The notes: generated by a model not told the origin, from the letters alone. Shown: positions 26,579-35,181, counted from the stretch's first letter. The stretch: DNA of 64,000 bases from Clostridium sp. KNHs214 (GCF_000744935.1 NZ_JQMW01000009.1:310001-374000); one strand, 5' to 3'. Made by a program: numbers and translations.

Positions 26579-27010
26579 ATGAAGATATTAGAAATGACCA
26601 TTGATAACTATGATGAAGTATTTATGCTATGGACTTCTATAAAAGGGGTAGGAATAAGGAGTATAGATGATTCTAAAGAGGGTATTAGCAAGTTTCTAAA
26701 GAAAAATCCAACAACTAATTTTACAGCTGTTGAGAATAATAAGATAATAGGAAGTATTTTATGTGGGCATGATGGTAGAAGAGCGTATATTTATCATACT
26801 GCAGTGGATAAAAATTATAGAGGAAAAGGTATTGGAAAACAATTGGTTAGTGCAGTTATAGAGGCTTTAAAACAAGAGAGAATAAATAAGGCTGCATTAG
26901 TTGTATTTAGCTATAACGAAATAGGAAATGGCTTTTGGAATTCTATAGGATGGGAGAAGAGAGAAGATTTGGATTATTACAATTTAAGTTTAAATTGTAA
27001 TAATTTATAG
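26579..27010 (+). CDS. GNAT-family N-acetyltransferase
   Basis: This 143-residue protein has the GNAT core: strand VENNKIIGSILCGHDGRRAYIYHTAV, then the acetyl-CoA loop YRGKGIGKQLV (about residues 81-91) and a C-terminal FWNSIGWEKR. ATG 26579 has CGGAGGG 6 bases upstream; the earlier in-frame ATG at 26555 has none. The substrate is unknown. The gene is intact, and the IS66-type element lies only 16 bases past its stop. Confidence 0.88.
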   Translation: MKILEMTIDNYDEVFMLWTSIKGVGIRSIDDSKEGISKFLKKNPTTNFTAVENNKIIGSILCGHDGRRAYIYHTAVDKNYRGKGIGKQLVSAVIEALKQERINKAALVVFSYNEIGNGFWNSIGWEKREDLDYYNLSLNCNNL

Positions 27011-27058
27011 ATAAAGTGGGGATTTGTAACTATTCAGCTGTCATAAAAAATATATAAA

Positions 27059-27104
27059 AAACACCTTACTTTCAAATTTTTATGCATCTGACAGTAAGGT
27101 GTTA
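27059..27104. terminator. Hairpin inside the left end of the insertion sequence
   Basis: AACACCTTACT and AGTAAGGTGTT pair perfectly around a 22-base loop. It sits between the element's left inverted repeat and the transposase stop and may block read-through from the host gene. Confidence 0.6.
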
Positions 27105-27127
27105 GTATTAAATTTGCGTACACTAAA

Positions 27128-27145
27128 AAGAGGTGGGACACCTCT
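27128..27145. terminator. Compact hairpin after the transposase gene
   Basis: AGAGGTG and CACCTCT pair around GGGA, flanked by an A-run on the left that reads as a T-run on the minus strand. It fits as the terminator of the transposase gene. Confidence 0.65.
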
Positions 27146-27159
27146 CTTAGCGAAGCTTT

Positions 27160-28635
27160 TCAGGCTAAAGTTGGTTCAATTGGATTTGCTGTAGATACTG
27201 ATTCTATACAATCTAAAGCATTTTTACCTTGTTTTCTTACAGTAGATACATATCCACGAATCCTAGTAAAAGCGTTAGCTCCCGTAGAACTTCTGAATGT
27301 TCCTGAAATCTTTTATTTTACTTTAGCCATACGTAAATCACGTTCGGCTAAGTTATTATCAAAAGGTATATCAAAGTCATACATAAAAGCAAGCACTTGA
27401 TCTTTATAGCCACTTAATCTATTGAGAAGATTAAGGCTTACACTTTTCTTTACCTTTTTCTTAGAATATAATTCAACATTTTTAGCATAGTCTTCATTAA
27501 AACCAGCTTTAAGTATTTCATCATACTTAGATTCAAAATCTTGAATTTTATTTAAAGGTAAAGCATTATGTTTGTCATTAGCTAAATCTACTTCTTTTTT
27601 TATTTCTAACAATAGATCTTTCATAGGCTTTGCCCAGTTTTGACCTTGTAATTCAGTTATACCATTAAGTTCTCTTAATATATGAGCATTACATAGAGCA
27701 TGGTTACATTTAGTATATTTATAGTAAGTTTTAAAACCATCGTGGACTGACGTCCCAGTGAAGTTTGGAAGTATTGTAATATCATCAATAGCTTTTTTAC
27801 CACGTTTTTCATGACATTCATAGTAAGTAAGATTTTCATTAGAAGCTACATGAAGCCATTGACGCTTTTTGTCGATATACATACCTGTTTCATCAAAATG
27901 AACAGCTTTTGTAGATGAAGTAAGGAAATTTCTAATTTTATTTGTTATAGCTTCTAATTTATCATGGCAGCTTTGATTAAAAGTTACCATACTACCTTGA
28001 CTTAAGTGAATATTGAATAAATCCTCAATGAGTTCAACCCCTCGTTTATAAGGAATGAGCTGATACTGTGTTAAATAAACAGCTATCGCTTTTAACTGCT
28101 CGCCATATTGGACTGTATTTTTAATTTCTTCTGGAAAGCTAGCTGTGTTTTTACTTTTACAATGAGGACATATTTTAACTTCTGCTCTATGCTCTACAAT
28201 TTTAACTTTTATATCTGGTATATCTATAATTTGACGAACAATATATCTTTCAGGAGAGACATTTTTTAGGGATGCTCCGCATTCAGTACATTGTTCTACC
28301 TTATGAATTTCAATTTCATCAGGATTATCATTTAGGCACAGTGTTGTTCCTTCATGACCTTCTTGACCGCCAGGTTTTTTACCTGATTTTGTTCTTAAAC
28401 TTTTAGTTTTCTTTTTGAAACCATCTGACGATGGTGGTTTACTACTATTATTACTATTTTTATTGATTTGACTCTCTAATGATTTTACAAGCTGGTTTAG
28501 AGCCTTGTTATCTTTAGAAAGTTTATCTATCTTTGAATTTTGTTCTTTTATTTGATTAGATAGCATTTTAATAGTATCTATTACTTGAGATATACCTTGG
28601 TTGTAGATCTCAATAATTTTGCTTTCGCTCACCAA
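27160..28635 (-). pseudogene. IS66-family transposase with in-frame nonsense codon
   Basis: The frame encodes a TnpC-type transposase: a coiled-coil N-terminus (1-60), the Ser/Asn-rich SSKPPSSDGF linker, a zinc finger (Cys116/Cys119 and Cys156/Cys159), and the catalytic Asp248 (HFDETG), Asp299 (VHDGF) and Glu431 (LAERDLR). A TAA at 27313-27315 stops translation after MAKVK. The same frame then continues for 50 more codons (KISGTFRSSTGANAFTRIRGY...) to TGA at 27160, matching the normal family C-terminus, in which Gln usually stands at the stop position. So a single CAA to TAA change probably truncated it. All three acidic residues are still made, so activity is not fully excluded. Confidence 0.9.
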
Positions 28636-28885
28636 GTGCTACCACTTTTATCATTAGTTTTTGCAAGACAGGGTTTATGATAACAGAAAATAATGATAAA
28701 TGGAAGAGATATCTTTAATAAATTAATAATAACAGCAAACTTAAATTATTTTAATAGCTGAATAGTTATGGGGATTTTTAAAATATACTGGTATATTAAA
28801 TCTCAGATATGATAATTGTTTGGAATAACAAAGAACAGAAATTCAGAGAATAAGCAGTGATGAAATGAAAAATGGAGGTATTATT

Positions 28886-29413
28886 ATGAATAAACGGGAA
28901 CGAATTAAAACAATATTTTTATATGGTGTTTTCATTTGTTACATACTTTTGTTAATTAAAATATTGTTGTTATCAAGAATTTCACATTTGGAGCATAGGT
29001 CAATCAATCTCATTCCTTTTTATAGTATAATGCAATATATATCTGGTAGCACTGCAAATTTAAAAAAATTTGCTTTTAGTAATTTGGTTGGAAATATCGT
29101 TATTTTTATTCCTCTTGGTGTATATTTGCCATTACTCAAAAAAGATAAAAGAGTAATCACCAATCTGTTGTTTATATTTATAGTGAGTTTATTTGTTGAA
29201 ATCATTCAGGGGGTTTTAGGCATGGGAGCATCAGACATTGATGACATAATTTTAAATTGCTTGGGTGGATGGGCTGGTATTTTAGGATATAAGTTTTTAT
29301 TGTTACTATTACGAGATGAGAAAAAAGTACGTACTACAATCACAATACTATCTGCTATTGTAGGATTACCTGTTCTATTATATTTATTATTCATGGTGAG
29401 ATTGAGGCTCTGA
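28886..29413 (+). CDS. VanZ-like membrane protein
   Basis: This 175-residue membrane protein has four to five hydrophobic segments and the VanZ signatures NLIPF near residue 41, NLVGNIVIFIPLGVYLP in the second helix and a SDIDDIILNCLGGWAGILGY motif. ATG 28886 is preceded by TGGAGG; an ATG at 28865 is not. VanZ gives low teicoplanin resistance in enterococci, but most family members have unknown roles in the envelope. It lies alone beyond the right end of the IS66-type element, so it may once have been closer to the acetyltransferase gene. Confidence 0.88.
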   Translation: MNKRERIKTIFLYGVFICYILLLIKILLLSRISHLEHRSINLIPFYSIMQYISGSTANLKKFAFSNLVGNIVIFIPLGVYLPLLKKDKRVITNLLFIFIVSLFVEIIQGVLGMGASDIDDIILNCLGGWAGILGYKFLLLLLRDEKKVRTTITILSAIVGLPVLLYLLFMVRLRL

Positions 29414-29434
29414 ATATATTTATCTTTAGAAAGA

Positions 29435-29608
29435 TTGGTTATAGATAAAGATAAAGAAAAGAATATAATAAAATCTAAAATAAAGGAACTAAGAAAAGAA
29501 ATAAATGAAAAGCACAAAAATGAGCTTTCAAGAAACGAATGGATAGATAAGGTAGAAGTTATCAAAGTCATTGATAAATCTAACTTTGAAGTAGTTTGGA
29601 GAATGTAA
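29435..29608 (+). pseudogene. Short coding remnant (58 codons)
   Basis: An open frame with no ribosome binding site encodes a Lys/Glu-rich helix followed by NEWIDKVEVIKVIDKSNFEVVW and a stop. It has the look of the C-terminal tail of a recombinase or similar enzyme, but I cannot name it. Just after it lies TTGGACAACAAAGATTGTG, a near copy of the end of the ABC-F gene at 26470-26490, which suggests that this stretch is built from gene fragments. Confidence 0.4.
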
Positions 29609-29660
29609 TGTTGGTTGGACAACAAAGATTGTGTAAGACAAGTTGAATAATGGTTAATAT

Positions 29661-29694
29661 AAAGAGAGATAGAAGAGATTCTATCTCTCTTTAT
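29661..29694. terminator. Bidirectional terminator
   Basis: AAAGAGAGATAGAA and TTCTATCTCTCTTT pair perfectly around a GAGA loop. It ends the leftward gene at 29704-30342 and could also stop rightward transcripts. Confidence 0.85.
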
Positions 29695-29703
29695 TATGAA
29701 AAT

Positions 29704-30342
29704 CTAATAACCGTAAGCGGTAATTACATGTGCCTGACAATCACCCCGTATACAAACAATTAAATATTGTTCTATTGTATTAAGGCGATTATGACAAGTA
29801 TATTTACTTAAGGTTAATGGAGTTTTTAAATTAGTAGAATTTTCTAAGGAAGTATAAGGCTTTTTTAATATAAGTTTATTATAACTTTTAACTTGCATTT
29901 GCAATTTTAAATTTACACCAGGTATTGGGTCTGATGTAGTACCAAAATTTATTGGGTCACTAGCGGTAACATTACAAGTAAAGTGGTATCCAGGATTAGC
30001 GAAGATTGAATAAGGAGAAACAGTTGCGTCAGCTAAATAGTGACCAGAAGAATTAAAATTTCCATTACAACCATAAGAGATAAATAATACTATTTCAGCT
30101 ATAGTATCATTTTTTGCATTTGTAAAATTAAATCTGAAAGGTCCATATCTTCTTAAAACAAACCCTTCCATATCTGACCAACTTGCATTTGGAGGTAAGA
30201 TAGATACAGAAGTTGAATTAAAAGTTATATTTGAATTTTGTGTTTTAATATTATAGTCATATTTTATCATTCCTGATTCGGAAAAATTACAAGTGTTAAA
30301 TTTGTGATTTTCCTCTATATTCAATTTGAACTCACTCTCCAT
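29704..30342 (-). CDS. Unrecognised 212-aa beta-rich protein
   Basis: The protein has no signal peptide and no membrane helix. It is rich in Asn, Ser, Thr, Phe and Tyr with several cysteines (for example in YGCNGNF, FTCNV, KYTCHNR, CIRGDCQ), and its pattern suggests an all-beta fold such as a spore-coat or structural protein. I do not recognise the family. The ATG at 30342 has no ribosome binding site; a TTG at 30324 has GGAG upstream (in the first codons) and may be the true start. It is monocistronic with a strong terminator, next to a family B repeat. Confidence 0.6.
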   Translation of the reverse strand: MESEFKLNIEENHKFNTCNFSESGMIKYDYNIKTQNSNITFNSTSVSILPPNASWSDMEGFVLRRYGPFRFNFTNAKNDTIAEIVLFISYGCNGNFNSSGHYLADATVSPYSIFANPGYHFTCNVTASDPINFGTTSDPIPGVNLKLQMQVKSYNKLILKKPYTSLENSTNLKTPLTLSKYTCHNRLNTIEQYLIVCIRGDCQAHVITAYGY

Positions 30343-30385
30343 AATAATTAAAATTTAATAGTATTTTTGATTAAAATAATATATT

Positions 30386-30700
30386 ATGATTAACCCACAA
30401 TAAGGTAGAATGTAATGGAATTATGAAATTTCTCCTCCATGATTTGCATAAGAGCTAGGAACAATAAATTTAATTTAAGAAATTCTAATCTTTTAGCCAT
30501 ATAAAATTATCTAACGCTCACATTCAGCGTCCTGCCTCAGGTTCGCTAGCCTAGCGTCCTTTTAAGGGTTACGATAATTTTATCTGTCTAAAAGAAGAAT
30601 TTCTAAAATTAAATTTAAATAGTTCCTTCGCTTCTTATGCAACTCATTCCAGAGAAATTTCATAATTCAAGCAATGTAATACTTATTGTGGGTTAATCAT
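30386..30700. repeat. Family B palindromic element, long copy (315 bp)
   Basis: The ends are inverted copies of ATGATTAACCCACAATAAG, and the pairing continues inward (GAATTATGAAATTTCT, then the stretches around TTTAGAAATTCT and AAAATTATC) for most of its length. The GC-richer centre has AGCGTCC and CGCTAGCCTAGCG-type palindromes. There is no coding frame. A 170-bp relative lies at 36480-36649 and a 49-bp remnant at 48050-48098. Confidence 0.85.
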
Positions 30701-30980
30701 ATTATATAATATGTAATATGATAAAAATAAATTGTTTGTTACAAAAATTTTTTAAATATAATTTAGCTTGGTATGGTGAAGTTAATTAGATTTTATGAAA
30801 TATTAATTGTGGAAAATGTAGTGAAAATTAGACAACAAAAATTGTATAATAATTTCATAATAAAAATAGTTAGTTTTAAATAAATTAAATTTTTTTATTA
30901 TATTAAATATAAAATTAAAAAATATATAGTTTATTGTATTTTGCCAACAATTTTGGTAAATTAGTATGTAGAGATAAAAA
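30701..30980. other. AT-rich spacer before the yjdF leader
   Basis: I see no gene here. Near 30825-30860 a degenerate echo of the ABC-F gene tail (GACAACAAAAATTGTATA) is present. Confidence 0.4.
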
Positions 30981-30984
30981 CACA

Positions 30985-31083
30985 GTTTCTGTTGGTAGTC
31001 AGAACCTATATAAATTTAATATAGCAGTAACCTGCCCTCCTGGGGTTGTCCATTCTCTAGAGATTTTAATTTAACAGGAGGAG
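30985..31083 (+). promoter_or_regulatory. Candidate yjdF-type riboswitch leader
   Basis: This is the leader of a yjdF homologue, the gene class controlled by the yjdF motif riboswitch (azaaromatic-responsive). It contains GCAGTAACCTGC-type conserved bases. CCTCCTG at 31036-31042 is perfectly complementary to CAGGAGG at 31075-31081, which is the ribosome binding site, so an alternative fold would hide the start. The class assignment rests on the gene plus these features; I could not run a covariance model. Confidence 0.6.
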
Positions 31084-31089
31084 ATGTTT

Positions 31090-31512
31090 ATGATAACATC
31101 AATTAAATTAACAGTTCTTTTCAATGAACCTTTTTGGATAGGTGTATTTGAAGTATATGAGAATGATGGTTATAAAGTATGTAAGGTGACTTTTGGATCG
31201 GAGCCTAAAGATGAAGAGATTCATCAATTTATATTAAAAGAATTTAAAAATTTAAAGTTCAGTAGTATAATAGCCAATTCAAATGAAAAATTAGGCATAA
31301 GACGGGAAAATCCCAAAAGGATGCAAAGAAAAATTAGAAAAGAAACTAAAAACGAGGGTATAGGAACTAAGGCTCAAATAGCTTTAAAAGAACAGTTTGA
31401 AGAAAATAAGTTAATTAACAAAAAAATTAACAAAGAGCGAAAAAATGAAATGGAAGAAAGAAAGTTTCAATTAAAGCAGACGAAAAAGAAAGAAAAGCAT
31501 AAAGGGCATTAG
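31090..31512 (+). CDS. yjdF: YjdF-family protein (DUF2992)
   Basis: This 140-residue protein starts with a beta-rich domain, KLTVLFNEPFWIGVFEVYENDGYKVCKVTFGSEPKDEEI, characteristic of B. subtilis YjdF homologues, and ends in a highly charged helical tail rich in Lys, Glu and Gln (about residues 85-140). The start is ATG 31090, 6 bases after GGAGGAG; the ATG at 31084 abuts that site. YjdF's biochemical role is unknown; the riboswitch link points to a response to planar nitrogen-containing ring compounds. It is transcribed alone. Confidence 0.88.
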   Translation: MITSIKLTVLFNEPFWIGVFEVYENDGYKVCKVTFGSEPKDEEIHQFILKEFKNLKFSSIIANSNEKLGIRRENPKRMQRKIRKETKNEGIGTKAQIALKEQFEENKLINKKINKERKNEMEERKFQLKQTKKKEKHKGH

Positions 31513-31582
31513 AAGAATAATTGCACAGTATAAAATTAAAGGTTTATTTTTAAAGAATATTTGATATCTTATAAATAAGAAG

Positions 31583-31612
31583 AGGCTTAGTGCTGGTAAC
31601 ACTAAGCCAATC
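31583..31612 (+). terminator. Hairpin after yjdF
   Basis: GGCTTAGTG and CACTAAGCC pair perfectly around CTGGTAA. Only a delayed T-run (GTTTTT) follows, so termination may be weak. Confidence 0.6.
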
Positions 31613-31823
31613 CTAGAACGTTTTTAGTTTTAGGGCTATTGGATTTTAGTTAAATAAACTAGATTATGAAATTAGTGCTTGCGTTTGGTGGACGGAGCAT
31701 TTTTTTCATTTGTCTTAAATTTAATTTTAAGACTTTTTATACTAATATGTACTTCAAAATCACAAAGTTTCGAAGTCAACCAACTCTTTTTTAGGAAATA
31801 TAGTAATACCTTAATGAAATTTC
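31613..31823. other. Spacer between yjdF and the converging DUF5694 gene
   Basis: No gene or clear element is visible here. Confidence 0.4.
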
Positions 31824-32603
31824 TTAAGACAAGTAGTCTAAAGCTTCTACATAATCTAAATCAAGAGAATCATTAATAAAGTCTCTTAAGAGTTTTAGAT
31901 GAGCGGCTCCATATAAAACTAACACCCGATCGTTATTATTGCAAATATGTTTTAAATTAGAGAAAATGTGAAGATTTCTTTTATACCATGAAGCAACGAA
32001 ATCTATTCCTACAGAGTCGTCCCCTATTTCAACATCGTTGAAAGGTAAAAATGAAGTTATGTGTTGAAATTCATTAGTTTTTTTATTATTAAAAAATCTA
32101 TATATTTCTGTAATACTTGTTTCCTTAGTAAATATTTCATAATACTTATTTGCAAATTTCATAAATGATCCATTGAGTTTTTGATATAAAGTATCATTTT
32201 CTTTAGCTTTCTCAAATACGAGGGGTTGAGTCCAACCATCATAGTAGTCAATACTATATATGTGATTTATTTTATTGTATTTAGCTAAATCAAATGCAAA
32301 CTTAATTCGTTCATCTATTGGATTAGTAATGTTATAATCTGCCCCTTTTATACCAATTTGGCCCAACATTATATTTAAATCTAAATCTGGTTTGTGCAAA
32401 AATTTCTGAAAAAGTTCATTATGCTTGTCTTCTTCGCTAGGTGTTAATTCAACACATAGTTTATTAGGTTTAAATAGTGATATTTTTTTTATAATTTCTT
32501 TTAATTCATTTTGAGGATTCTTGTTTTGAATTTTAATAATGTCAATGCTTTCCTCCATTCTAAAGTGGAAGGTACCTAAAATCATAATTTTTGGCTTATT
32601 CAT
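31824..32603 (-). CDS. DUF5694 / TraB-TIKI-like protein
   Basis: This 259-residue cytoplasmic protein has the N-terminal MILGTFHF (His13), a helical middle and a C-terminal VLVLYGAAHLKLLRDFI. These are the two signature blocks of the DUF5694 group, which is thought to be related to the TraB/TIKI/erythromycin-esterase-like hydrolase fold. Some members are found near resistance genes, but activity is not established. AAAGGAG lies 8 bases before the ATG. It is transcribed alone. Confidence 0.75.
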   Translation of the reverse strand: MNKPKIMILGTFHFRMEESIDIIKIQNKNPQNELKEIIKKISLFKPNKLCVELTPSEEDKHNELFQKFLHKPDLDLNIMLGQIGIKGADYNITNPIDERIKFAFDLAKYNKINHIYSIDYYDGWTQPLVFEKAKENDTLYQKLNGSFMKFANKYYEIFTKETSITEIYRFFNNKKTNEFQHITSFLPFNDVEIGDDSVGIDFVASWYKRNLHIFSNLKHICNNNDRVLVLYGAAHLKLLRDFINDSLDLDYVEALDYLS

Positions 32604-32852
32604 AATTTCTCCTTTATTATTTTTGTATTAAAAAATACTTATTTTTAGTAAATTCTCAAAAATCTAATTTTTGAAAATAATACAAATCATTAATCACATT
32701 TTATATAATTAGCCGATTTCTGTCAATGTGATGCTTTTGTTATTAATTCCATAGAATTATAATTTACATATTGAGCAAAATAGTAAGGTGATAATATTTT
32801 AAATACTTATCTTGGTGGTTTAATACACGAGATATTGAGAGGAGTGAATGTT

Positions 32853-32957
32853 ATGAATGAAAAACATGATTGTTCTTGTGCAAGTCAACAAGAAAAGGAA
32901 AAGAAAGCTAATAACTCTAGAACCAAACATAGTAAAAAGACACATAAAAAAGATTAA
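32853..32957 (+). CDS. Small Lys-rich 34-aa protein
   Basis: An ATG about 9 bases after GAGAGGAG opens a 34-codon frame with an N-terminal HDCSCASQQ and a Lys/His-rich tail (TKHSKKTHKK). The Cys-Ser-Cys pair and basic tail could bind metal or nucleic acid. I do not recognise it. A terminator-like hairpin follows, which supports a real small gene. Confidence 0.55.
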   Translation: MNEKHDCSCASQQEKEKKANNSRTKHSKKTHKKD

Positions 32958-32971
32958 TATTAATTTTTAAC

Positions 32972-33022
32972 AGTGCGCCCTTGAATATTACAAAGTAGCA
33001 TTTAGGGGTGCTTTTCTTTTTC
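32972..33022 (+). terminator. Terminator of the small Lys-rich gene
   Basis: GTGCGCCC pairs with GGGGTGC across a longer AT-rich loop and is followed by TTTTCTTTTTC. Confidence 0.55.
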
Positions 33023-33118
33023 TTTAAATACACTAAAACGTATAAGGAAAACATTTAAAATATGTACAGCTATAGGAAGTAGTGGTAATATATTTATATA
33101 AGGTGATCCATAAAAGTA

Positions 33119-33277
33119 AGGCACATTCAAATAAATAATAAGTTAGTATGCTAGTCTATTTTGCGTCATACTGCGTCAGCAGAACCCACCGATAGTCCTA
33201 CTAGCGGTGGAACCTGCTTTCTTGTATGACACAAAATATACCAGCATCTTTGACTTGTTATTTCTTTTCATGTACCT
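33119..33277. repeat. Family A palindromic repeat, copy 3
   Basis: This 159-bp copy has the same ends (AGGCACAT, ATGTACCT) and nearly the same sequence as copy 1. It lies between the small Lys-rich gene and the acetyltransferase gene. Confidence 0.88.
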
Positions 33278-33366
33278 AAAATAAAATGTGTCTTTAAAGG
33301 ATTACGTTTTAATTATGCTTTTGATAAAGTGATTATTAGCATTAGATTTATAGGAGGTAAAAAATC

Positions 33367-33918
33367 ATGAAAAGTGAAAAAGAAAAAATGTTATCAGGAG
33401 ATTTATATAATGCTGGTGATGAACAACTGGTTAAGGAAAGAGATTATGCAAGAAATTTAACTTTTGAGTTTAATCATACAAAACCAAGTGAAAAAGAGAT
33501 AAGGCAGGAAATTATAAAGAAACTGATCAATACAAAAGGTTTATTTCATATTGAAGCACCATTTAATTGTGATTACGGCTATAATATTAAGGTTGGTGAA
33601 AATTTTTTCGCTAACTTTGGTTGTACTATACTCGATGTAAATAGGGTTGAAATTGGTGATAATGTACTTTTAGCACCAAATGTTCAAATCTATACTGCTG
33701 CTCATCCTGTTGATCCTATTGAGAGACTCAATGGAAAAGAATGTGCAAAAATCATTGTCATAGGAAATAATGTTTGGGTTGGTGGTGGAACAATAATATG
33801 CCCAGGGGTTAAAATTGGAGATAATGTAACTATAGGAGCAGGAAGTGTTGTTACTAAAGATATACCTGATAATGTAATTGCTGTAGGAAATCCGTGCAAG
33901 GTTATTAAAAGTATATAG
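33367..33918 (+). CDS. Maltose O-acetyltransferase-family sugar acetyltransferase
   Basis: This 183-residue left-handed beta-helix acetyltransferase has the N-terminal mac domain MLSGDLYNAGDEQL.KER..A, and hexapeptide repeats from about residue 70 to 175 (IKVGENF, VEIGDNV, IVIGNNVWVGGG, VKIGDNVTIGAGSVV). The catalytic histidine is His113 in TAAHPVD. It transfers acetyl from acetyl-CoA to maltose, glucose or similar sugars. The ribosome binding site is AGGAGG. It is transcribed alone, just beyond a family A repeat. Confidence 0.92.
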   Translation: MKSEKEKMLSGDLYNAGDEQLVKERDYARNLTFEFNHTKPSEKEIRQEIIKKLINTKGLFHIEAPFNCDYGYNIKVGENFFANFGCTILDVNRVEIGDNVLLAPNVQIYTAAHPVDPIERLNGKECAKIIVIGNNVWVGGGTIICPGVKIGDNVTIGAGSVVTKDIPDNVIAVGNPCKVIKSI

Positions 33919-34066
33919 ATATGGTATAAGCATAGATTTTTAAGAAGATAAGGTATATTTTAAATTTGTGGAATGAGCTTTTACCTTGAATATTTATTTG
34001 AGTTTTGCTTGATGAGACAGCACAGTTTTATTTCATAAAGGATAAATATAATTTGGAGGAAAGTAT

Positions 34067-34450
34067 ATGTTATGCAGAGAAGATATTATTAAAATACTTA
34101 AAAATATGGATTTACCTTCAAATGAGTATTGGATAACTTCCGGTGCGGCGTTGGTAATTCATGGGATTAAAGAAGAAACAAATGATATTGATTTAGGAGT
34201 TACAACTAATTTGATAGAGCACTTTTTAAATAAAGGTTGTAAATATAGTTTGGCGGAGGATAATTCCAGAATCGTAACAGTAAATGATCATATAGAACTA
34301 TTGGAAAATTGGTTTGTTGATGAAATAGAATTTATTGATGGGCTGCCAGTAGGTACTTTAGAAAGTATAAAAAAGCAGAAAGCTGAGCTAGGAAGAGAAA
34401 AAGATAGTAGAGATATTAAAATCATAGATGAATATATAAAAAAATTATAA
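34067..34450 (+). CDS. Nucleotidyltransferase-fold protein
   Basis: This 127-residue protein has the minimal nucleotidyltransferase pattern: SGAALVIHG (about 25-33) followed by NDIDLGV (about 39-45), whose two aspartates would bind metal, and a C-terminal IKKQKAELGREKDSRDIKII typical of AbiEii/MenT-like and related small enzymes. GGAGG lies 7 bases before the ATG. The next gene (GNAT) begins within 20 bases, so they may be cotranscribed. No matching antitoxin partner is visible, so a toxin role is not supported. Confidence 0.75.
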   Translation: MLCREDIIKILKNMDLPSNEYWITSGAALVIHGIKEETNDIDLGVTTNLIEHFLNKGCKYSLAEDNSRIVTVNDHIELLENWFVDEIEFIDGLPVGTLESIKKQKAELGREKDSRDIKIIDEYIKKL

Positions 34451-34469
34451 ATTGAAAATGGGTGAAAGC

Positions 34470-35069
34470 ATGGAAATTAAAAATGAAATTATTATTTTGC
34501 GGGATTTTATTAAACAGGATATAGAGGATAGAATCTATTGGGAAACGGTAGAAACTGAATGGCAACTATGGGATGCTCCATGGGAATATGATGAGGGAGA
34601 GGAAATATTTAATCCTGAAAAGTATCGTGAGGAAAAACTTGCATGGATTGAAAAAGATAAGGATAACAGTAGAATACGAAGTGTATTCCAAATTTGTATA
34701 AATAACAAAAAAAAATCTCATATTGGGTGGTGCAGTTGGTATTATATTGATGATAGTTATGAATACACAAGAAAACAGGGGAAATGTACAATTGGAATCG
34801 ATATACCACCACTTTCCGCGAGACACAAAGGCTATGCTACATCTGCATGGGTTCTCTTTATACAATATTTGATATCAAAAGGAATTGAAGATATATATAC
34901 TCAAACTTGGTCAGGCAATAAGAGATTGATAGGTCTTGCAACAAAGCTAGGATTCGAAGAATGTCATCGTAAAATTGCATTTAGGAAAGTGCGAGGAGAA
35001 ATGTATGATGGATTGACTTTTAGATTAAACATGAATAAATTTTTTAGATATATAAACTTAGCGAAGTGA
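34470..35069 (+). CDS. GNAT-family acetyltransferase
   Basis: This 199-residue protein has a GNAT fold: an unusual acidic Trp-rich N-terminus (WETVETEWQLWDAPWEYDEGEE), a central strand CTIGIDIPPLSARHKGYATSA carrying the acetyl-CoA loop and a C-terminal GNKRLIGLATKLGFEEC. ATG 34470 is chosen with GGGTGA upstream; earlier starts (TTG 34452, ATG 34458) have weaker sites. It resembles RimJ/RimL-type and aminoglycoside-type acetyltransferases in layout, but the substrate is unknown. Confidence 0.85.
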   Translation: MEIKNEIIILRDFIKQDIEDRIYWETVETEWQLWDAPWEYDEGEEIFNPEKYREEKLAWIEKDKDNSRIRSVFQICINNKKKSHIGWCSWYYIDDSYEYTRKQGKCTIGIDIPPLSARHKGYATSAWVLFIQYLISKGIEDIYTQTWSGNKRLIGLATKLGFEECHRKIAFRKVRGEMYDGLTFRLNMNKFFRYINLAK

Positions 35070-35176
35070 GTGTCACTAGACATGCGATTCAAATTGAACA
35101 AGAAAAGATATTTAATATGTTATTTGAAGAATGGTTGTATAGGATAGAGGGAGATTCATCTAAAAATGCATATTAA
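35066..35176 (+). CDS. Possible 36-aa coupled small protein
   Basis: A GTG overlaps the stop of the acetyltransferase gene (GTGA) and opens a 36-codon frame, VSVTRHAIQIEQEKIFNMLFEEWLY... It could be translated by coupling, or be an old gene remnant. No independent ribosome binding site is visible. Confidence 0.3.
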   Translation: MSVTRHAIQIEQEKIFNMLFEEWLYRIEGDSSKNAY

Positions 35177-35181
35177 AAAGT

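Larger units (their letters stand above)
27027..28768 (-). mobile_element. IS66-family insertion sequence, single-gene type
   Basis: The element is bounded by perfect 13-bp inverted repeats, TAACTATTCAGCT at 27027-27039 and its complement at 28756-28768. Outside them lies the direct repeat TGGGGATTT (27017-27025 and 28769-28777), with one extra base on the left side. IS66 elements usually duplicate 8 bp. It carries only a TnpC-type gene, with no tnpA or tnpB, like the ISBst12 subgroup. The total length is about 1.74 kb. Confidence 0.88.

Noticed and set aside
31679-31876. 65-codon frame converging on the DUF5694 gene
   Set aside because: It overlaps the end of that gene, lacks a ribosome binding site and has random-looking composition.
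34067-35069. Nucleotidyltransferase plus acetyltransferase as a toxin-antitoxin pair
   Set aside because: The partner is a full-length GNAT enzyme with no antitoxin features, and the nucleotidyltransferase lacks the paired AbiEi or HEPN gene.
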